DNA of 64,000 bases from contig NZ_JAOWIF010000033.1 in the NCBI RefSeq assembly GCF_030332225.1, positions 372,001 to 436,000 of the forward strand, in the 5' to 3' direction. The translations under genes and the position numbers were made by a program. The DNA comes from Citrobacter sp. Cu233. Lineage in GTDB: Bacteria > Pseudomonadota > Gammaproteobacteria > Enterobacterales > Enterobacteriaceae. Position 1 is the stretch's first letter. Each line of letters starts with the position of its first letter. Shown here one piece after another: positions 59,091 to 64,000 of the stretch. The notes under the pieces were generated by a model. It had not been told where the DNA came from. It did not search any database and worked only from the letters and a program-made list of their open reading frames with translations.

Positions 59091-59798
59091 ATGAAAACGA
59101 TCGGTCTGTTAGGCGGAATGAGCTGGGAATCCACTATTCCCTATTATCGTCTGATTAATGAAGGGGTTAAGCAGAGTCTGGGCGGTCTGCATTCTGCGAA
59201 AATTCTGCTGCACAGCGTCGATTTCCATGAGATTGAAGCTTGTCAGTCGAACGGTGACTGGCTGCGGGCAGGGGAGATCCTGGCGCAGGCTGCGGTGGGG
59301 TTACAGCAAGCAGGTGCTGAGGGGATTGTGCTGTGTACCAACACCATGCATAAAGTGGCCGAGGCCATTGAAACGGCCTGCGATGTCCCGTTTTTGCACA
59401 TTGCTGATGCAACAGGGCGGGCCATACAACAGCAGAAGATGAGTAACGTCGCGCTGTTGGGCACGCGTTACACCATGGAACAGGATTTCTATCGTGGGCG
59501 TTTACAGACCAAATTTGGCATTAGCACGCTAATCCCTGACGCTAACGACCGACAGAAAATAAACCAGATTATTTTCGAGGAACTGTGTCTTGGTGAATTT
59601 AGCGAAACTTCCCGCGAGTATTACCTGAACGTGATTGAGCGACTGGCTCGTCAGGGGGCACAAGGGGTGATCTTCGGCTGCACCGAAATTGGCCTGCTGG
59701 TTCCCACTGAAATGAGCCCGTTGCCGGTGTTCGATACCGCGGCGATCCATGCGCAGGATGCCGTGACGTTTATGCTTTCACCTGAGACTGCAAAATAG
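59091..59798 (+). CDS. ygeA: YgeA, amino-acid racemase
   Basis: A 235-residue Asp/Glu/hydantoin racemase family protein with the two catalytic cysteines, LCTNTMHK (about 83) and FGCTEIGLL (about 196). E. coli YgeA is a broad-spectrum amino acid racemase acting on homoserine and others. ATG 59091 is used because AAGGA is 7 bases away and it matches [12 protein letters not shown]; the ATG at 59088 is too close. Its 3' end overlaps the lysR 3' end by 29 bases, in convergent orientation. Confidence 0.93.
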   Translation: MKTIGLLGGMSWESTIPYYRLINEGVKQSLGGLHSAKILLHSVDFHEIEACQSNGDWLRAGEILAQAAVGLQQAGAEGIVLCTNTMHKVAEAIETACDVPFLHIADATGRAIQQQKMSNVALLGTRYTMEQDFYRGRLQTKFGISTLIPDANDRQKINQIIFEELCLGEFSETSREYYLNVIERLARQGAQGVIFGCTEIGLLVPTEMSPLPVFDTAAIHAQDAVTFMLSPETAK

Positions 59799-60705
59799 CA
59801 TTCAGCGGATCGGTAAGCCGGTGGAGATGGGCCTGTAGATGTGCCGTAAAAGCATCAACCAGCGCGGATGCCGGGCGATGCAATGGATGAATGAGGCTGA
59901 CGGTAAAAGGCACCGAAACACTAAAACGGCGGATTGCAATCCCGCTGCCTGCGTAATCCAGGGCGGTCAGCGGGTTCACTACTGAGATCCCCACGCCGGC
60001 ACGTACCATCGCACAAATTGATGCGGCACTGTGCGTTTCTATTACCATTCGGCGCTTGACCTGATGATCATTAAACAGGGTATCCAGCAACTGGCGATAG
60101 CTGTCGGTGCGCGACAGGCTGATATAGTTTTCCCCCTGAAAATCTTGCGGTGTTAATACGGCTTTCCCGGTTAGCGGATGTTCCTGCGGCAGTACGCAAA
60201 CTTCATCCAGCGACAGTAATTCAGTGCGTTTAGTCCCGGCGGGGGTATGCAGGGTCTCTGTTAACCCGAGATCGTGACGTTGTGCTGATAGCCACTCCTC
60301 CAGCAACGGTGACTCCTGCGGCACAATCTGAATGTTAACCTGTGGGTAGCGGGTGAGGAAGGGTTGCAGCAACGGGGGTAAAAAGGACTGTGAGAACACT
60401 GGCAGGCAGACAATCGACAACTCACCCTGACGAAATTCACGCAGGCTTTCGGCGGCGCTGACGATCCGGTCCAGGCCATACCAGGATCGCTGTACCTCTT
60501 CAAACAGGCGTAGACCTTGCACTGTAGGATGCAGCCGGCCTCGCGTACGTTCGAACAGTGTTAACCCCAGAACTTTTTCAAATCTTGCCAGTTCGCGACT
60601 GACGGTAGGCTGCGACGTATGCAGCATCCGTGCGGCTTCCGTCAGATTGCCTGCTGTCATAATGGCGTGAAAAATTTCAATGTGGCGTAAGTTAACGGCG
60701 GGCAT
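59770..60705 (-). CDS. lysR: LysR, activator of lysA
   Basis: A 311-residue regulator, the founder of the LTTR family. [23 protein letters not shown] (about 20-39). It activates the divergently transcribed lysA when diaminopimelate is high and lysine is low. The 117-base gap between lysR and lysA holds the shared promoter. 3' overlap with ygeA as in E. coli, where the two also converge. Confidence 0.96.
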   Translation of the reverse strand: MPAVNLRHIEIFHAIMTAGNLTEAARMLHTSQPTVSRELARFEKVLGLTLFERTRGRLHPTVQGLRLFEEVQRSWYGLDRIVSAAESLREFRQGELSIVCLPVFSQSFLPPLLQPFLTRYPQVNIQIVPQESPLLEEWLSAQRHDLGLTETLHTPAGTKRTELLSLDEVCVLPQEHPLTGKAVLTPQDFQGENYISLSRTDSYRQLLDTLFNDHQVKRRMVIETHSAASICAMVRAGVGISVVNPLTALDYAGSGIAIRRFSVSVPFTVSLIHPLHRPASALVDAFTAHLQAHLHRLTDPLNAILQSQVKA

Positions 60706-60822
60706 TGGCGATCCTCAAATAAACATCCCATATCATTTTTGCATAGATTCGCGATAAAACGATATTTTTTATTCTCTTCGTGCTGTGGCGTAATCATAAA
60801 AAAGCCAATACCGGAGCACACC

Positions 60823-62079
60823 ATGCCACGTCCACTCAACAGCACTGATACTGACCTGACCGCGGAGAACCTGCTGCGTCTGCCCGCCGAATTCGGCTGT
60901 CCGGTATGGGTTTACGATGCGCAGATTATCCGCGCGCAGATAGCCAAACTGAGTCAGTTTGATGTGGTGCGTTTTGCCCAAAAGGCCTGCTCGAATATTC
61001 ATATTTTGCGTCTGATGCGTGAGCAGGGCGTGAAGGTGGATTCAGTCTCGCTTGGTGAGATTGAACGTGCGCTGGTGGCAGGTTTCGAGCCGGGGAATGA
61101 TGAGATCGTCTTTACCGCCGATATGATTGACCAGGCGACACTGGCCCGGGTGCATGAGCTACGTATTCCAGTAAATGCCGGGTCGGTTGATATGCTGGAA
61201 CAGCTGGGTCAGGTTTCGCCAGGGCATCGTGTATGGCTGCGCGTCAACCCAGGTTTTGGTCACGGGCACAGTCAGAAAACCAATACCGGCGGCGAGAACA
61301 GCAAGCACGGTATCTGGTACACCTCACTTCCGGCGGCGCTGGAGGTTATTCAGCGTTATCAGCTGAAACTGGTGGGCATTCACATGCATATAGGTTCCGG
61401 TGTGGACTACGGCCATCTGGAGCAAGTGTGTGGCGCGATGGTGCGTCAGGTTGTTGAATTAGGTCAGGATCTGGACGCTATATCTGCGGGCGGAGGTTTG
61501 TCGATCCCGTATCGCGAAGGAGAAGAGGCGATCAACACCGATCACTACTTTGGTTTGTGGAGCGCGGCACGCGATCAAATAGCCAAACATTTGGGGCATC
61601 CGGTGAAGCTTGAGATCGAGCCAGGACGCTTTCTGGTAGCGGAAGCGGGTGTACTGGTGGCGCAAGTGCGCAGTGTGAAAGAGATGGGCAGTCGTCACTT
61701 CGCGTTGATCGACGCTGGCTTTAACGATCTGATGCGGCCAGCAATGTACGGCAGCTATCACCATATCTCTGCACTGGCCGGGGATGGCCGCTCGCTGGAA
61801 AATGCGGCGCAGATTGAGACGGTGGTTGCCGGTCCGCTCTGCGAATCGGGCGATGTTTTTACCCAACGGGAAGGTGGCAAAGTCGAAACCCGTCTATTAC
61901 CTGCGGTAGTGCCGGGAGATTATCTGGTATTGCATGATACCGGTGCGTATGGCGCGTCGATGTCATCGAACTACAATAGTCGCCCGCTGCTACCGGAAGT
62001 GCTGTTTGATAACGGCGTGGCGCGACTGATTCGTCGTCGTCAGACCATTGAAGAGCTGTTAGCGCTGGAGCTTATCTGA
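60823..62079 (+). CDS. lysA: Diaminopimelate decarboxylase
   Basis: A 418-residue fold-type III PLP enzyme, the last step of lysine synthesis. PLP lysine in VRFAQKACSNIH (about residue 54), phosphate-binding SAGGGLSIPY, and the dimer-interface active Cys in GPLCESGDVF. The frame is open to 60739, but ATG 60823 after CCGGAGCACACC gives the family N-terminus (MPRPLNSTDTDLTAENL). Regulated by LysR. Confidence 0.97.
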   Translation: MPRPLNSTDTDLTAENLLRLPAEFGCPVWVYDAQIIRAQIAKLSQFDVVRFAQKACSNIHILRLMREQGVKVDSVSLGEIERALVAGFEPGNDEIVFTADMIDQATLARVHELRIPVNAGSVDMLEQLGQVSPGHRVWLRVNPGFGHGHSQKTNTGGENSKHGIWYTSLPAALEVIQRYQLKLVGIHMHIGSGVDYGHLEQVCGAMVRQVVELGQDLDAISAGGGLSIPYREGEEAINTDHYFGLWSAARDQIAKHLGHPVKLEIEPGRFLVAEAGVLVAQVRSVKEMGSRHFALIDAGFNDLMRPAMYGSYHHISALAGDGRSLENAAQIETVVAGPLCESGDVFTQREGGKVETRLLPAVVPGDYLVLHDTGAYGASMSSNYNSRPLLPEVLFDNGVARLIRRRQTIEELLALELI

Positions 62080-62087
62080 TTGCAGGC

Positions 62088-62162
62088 CTGATGGCGCTGC
62101 ACGTATTGGGCCTGTGGAGTCAGTAGGCCGGATAAGACGCTTGCGCCGCCATCCGGCATCTG
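62088..62162. repeat. REP pair after lysA
   Basis: GCCTGATGGCGCTGC (62087-62101) and an inverted unit GTAGGCCGGATAAGACGC..GCGCCGCCATCCGGC (62126-62158), between convergent lysA and the LacI-family gene. Confidence 0.85.
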
Positions 62163-62170
62163 ATTACGAA

Positions 62171-63181
62171 TTACTTATAATACGGCCCTGTCGTCACCGA
62201 TTCCCGCAACACCAGCGTGCCCGTAAACGGTGGAATGGGGTCTACATTTTCGTCATTAGCCAGACGAATAGCCTGATCGATTGCCGTGGTTATCATGGTA
62301 TCAATCGGCAGATAGACAGTAGAGAGTCCTGGCTCCAGCCATTTCGCGCTGGGCGCATCATCAAAACCAAACAACGAAACGTCCTCGGGGACCTTGAGTC
62401 CAGCCTGATGTAATGCTTTTGATGCACCTAACGCCATGTCATCGTTACAGGCGAACAGCGCACTGAATATCACCCCTTCATCCAACAGTTCACGACAGGC
62501 TTCATAGCCCCTGGTCATCGTTGAATCGCCGTATTTGACCCTGGTGGGTTCCCAGGGAATACCGTTTTTTTCCAGCGCCTTACGATATCCCATCAACCGA
62601 GATTTACCGGTTGGCGTATGGCCGGGTACAGTGATGCAGGCAATATCACGATGTCCTTGCGAGATGAGGTAATCGACTGCCTGAAACGCCGCGTCTTCCT
62701 GTTCAAAGAAAATCGCGCGGTCGCGGGCCTGGCTGACGTCGCGGTTAATGACCAGTAATGGCATATCAATGCGGGTCATCAGCGACATAATCGCTTTTTC
62801 GCTCATGTAGCGGGTGTAGAGAATAATGGCGTCGCACTGTCGGTCGGCCAACATTTGAACGGCTTCCTGCTCACGCTCTGGTGTGTCATGGCCGTCGGTG
62901 ACAATCAGCTGTTTGCCGTGAGACTCCGTCTGGCGCGATGCCTGTTGCAGCAAACGACCAAAGTAGAATCCATCAAATGTAGACACCACTAAACCAATGC
63001 TGTTGCTGGTGCGGTTTGCCAGTGAGCGCGCTAAAAAATTAGGCCGATAATCTAATGCCTGCATGGCTTTGAAGACTTTCTGGCGCGTGCTTTCTTTAAC
63101 CTGCCCCGTACCATTAAGTACGCGTGAAACGGTCGCTTTCGATACGCCAGCATGTCGTGAAACGTCTAACATCGTTGTCAT
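62171..63181 (-). CDS. LacI/GalR-family regulator next to galR (AscG-like)
   Basis: A 336-residue LacI-type repressor. HTH TMLDVSRHAGVSKATVSRVL (residues 3-22), hinge LARSLANRTS, then the sugar-binding domain (GLVVSTFDGFYFG; NDDMALGASKAL). Similar to AscG in the N-terminal region but not its orthologue. It begins 13 bases after galR on the same strand, so it may be cotranscribed. E. coli K-12 lacks this gene between lysA and galR; Salmonella has a LacI-family gene there. Target unknown. Confidence 0.88.
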   Translation of the reverse strand: MTTMLDVSRHAGVSKATVSRVLNGTGQVKESTRQKVFKAMQALDYRPNFLARSLANRTSNSIGLVVSTFDGFYFGRLLQQASRQTESHGKQLIVTDGHDTPEREQEAVQMLADRQCDAIILYTRYMSEKAIMSLMTRIDMPLLVINRDVSQARDRAIFFEQEDAAFQAVDYLISQGHRDIACITVPGHTPTGKSRLMGYRKALEKNGIPWEPTRVKYGDSTMTRGYEACRELLDEGVIFSALFACNDDMALGASKALHQAGLKVPEDVSLFGFDDAPSAKWLEPGLSTVYLPIDTMITTAIDQAIRLANDENVDPIPPFTGTLVLRESVTTGPYYK

Positions 63182-63194
63182 GACGTAATCCTGA

Positions 63195-64000
63195 TTAATC
63201 GTTTGACGAAGATTTTCCCGGCTCTGTCAGCGCCGAAACGGAATGCCGACGTACCAGCGTTGGGTTAAAGACGTGAGTGATATCCGGGATCGGGCGTTTT
63301 TCGGCCAGCGCCAGCGCCAGCTCGGCGGCCTGGGTTGCCATCGTCACGATCGGGTAGCGTACCGTCGTCAGCCGTGGACGCACGTAGCGTGAAACCAGTA
63401 CATCATCGAAACCAATTAGCGAGATTTCGCCCGGTACATCAATGCTATTATCATTTAACACACCCATCGCGCCCGCCGCCATTGAGTCGTTATAACAGGC
63501 GATAGCCGTGAAGTTTTTGCCGCGGCCAAGCAGCTCAGTCATTGCCTGCTCGCCGCCGCTTTCATCGGGCTCGCCAAACGTGACCAGTCGATCGTTGACC
63601 GGAATATTGCTTTCCGCCAGCGCGTCGTAATAGCCTTGTAAACGGTCTTCCGCATCTGAAATGCTGTGGTTGGAACACAGATAACCGATGCGCGTATGGC
63701 CCTGCTGAATAAGATGACGGGTTGCCAGCCAGGCACCGTAACGATCGTCCAGCGCAACGCAGCGTTGTTCGAATCCCGGTAAGATTCGGTTAATCAGTAC
63801 CATACCGGGGATTTGTTTCATCAATGATGCCAGCTCAGCATCCGGGATAATTTTAGCGTGGACCACGAGGGCCGCGCAGCGGTGGCGAATAAGCTGCTCA
63901 ATCGCCTGACGTTCCTTTTGCTCGTTGTGGTAGCCGTTGCCAATCAGTAAAAAATTACCGGTGTTATAGGCCACCTGCTCGACAGCTTTAACCATTGCCC
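63195..64000 (-). CDS. galR: Galactose operon repressor GalR, C-terminal part
   Basis: The last 268 or so codons of GalR; the HTH and first part lie beyond the right edge. Seen: FLLIGNGYHNEQKERQAIEQ, IGYLCSNHSISDAEDRL, IACYNDSMAAGAMGVL and SLIGFDDVLVSRYVRPRLTT. GalR represses the gal regulon when galactose is absent. Truncated by the window only. Confidence 0.96.
   Translation of the reverse strand, partial: AMVKAVEQVAYNTGNFLLIGNGYHNEQKERQAIEQLIRHRCAALVVHAKIIPDAELASLMKQIPGMVLINRILPGFEQRCVALDDRYGAWLATRHLIQQGHTRIGYLCSNHSISDAEDRLQGYYDALAESNIPVNDRLVTFGEPDESGGEQAMTELLGRGKNFTAIACYNDSMAAGAMGVLNDNSIDVPGEISLIGFDDVLVSRYVRPRLTTVRYPIVTMATQAAELALALAEKRPIPDITHVFNPTLVRRHSVSALTEPGKSSSND

Overview
The window is chromosomal DNA of an enterobacterium close to Escherichia, Salmonella and Citrobacter. 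Gene order follows the 64-66 min region of E. coli K-12 (zapA, ygfB-pepP-ubiH-ubiI, gcvTHP, bglA, ygfZ/sdhE, xerD-dsbC-recJ-prfB-lysS, kduID, araE, lysR/lysA, galR). Protein identity to the E. coli products is high but incomplete, and a Salmonella-like extra LacI regulator sits beside galR. A Citrobacter-like genome is my best guess, as inference only. REP and ERIC repeats mark many gene ends.

Layout. (1) 1-26,085 is mostly core: the zapA 5' end; ygfB and aminopeptidase P with two ubiquinone hydroxylases; the glycine cleavage operon behind a GcvA-like control region; ygfF; an outer-membrane porin-like protein; bglA with an RpiR-type regulator; yqfB; trhA; ygfZ opposite sdhE-ygfX; fldB opposite xerD-dsbC-recJ-prfB-lysS; idi; a DUF554 (YqgA-type) remnant; ygeR; and tRNA-Gly(CCC). 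prfB carries its intact programmed +1 frameshift. (2) 26,086-31,017 is an accessory segment behind the tRNA. It holds a broken EAL gene, an AIDA-type autotransporter, an AraC C-terminal remnant, a DapA/NanA-family lyase and debris. (3) 31,018-39,320 holds a GNAT acetyltransferase, the complete pgaABCD operon for poly-GlcNAc biofilm matrix, and yjdI-yjdJ. (4) 39,356-49,181 is the yah cluster: LysR regulator, ankyrin protein, three FdrA/YlbE/YlbF-type transcarbamylase components, an NCS2-type permease, carbamate kinase and a Tat-signalled amidohydrolase. (5) 49,224-54,644 holds nickel/cobalt efflux (rcnA/rcnR), the yqeG transporter, a PACE efflux protein with a divergent LysR regulator, and the thiolase yqeF. 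(6) 55,136-58,949 holds kduI-kduD, araE and a KdgF-type cupin. (7) 59,091-64,000 holds ygeA, lysR/lysA, a LacI-family regulator and the 3' part of galR.

Two groups of genes look like working pathways. The yah cluster reads as uptake of an N-rich (ureido or cyclic amide) compound, hydrolysis, phosphorolytic carbamoyl transfer by YahEFG, and ATP recovery from carbamoyl phosphate by YahI. The substrate is unknown, and a permease is present that I recall as missing from the K-12 cluster. The KdgF-like cupin, KduI and KduD are three consecutive steps of unsaturated-uronate breakdown. A near-perfect KdgR-type palindrome precedes the cupin gene and a weaker one precedes kduI.

I saw no insertion sequence, phage gene set, CRISPR array, rRNA or plasmid origin.
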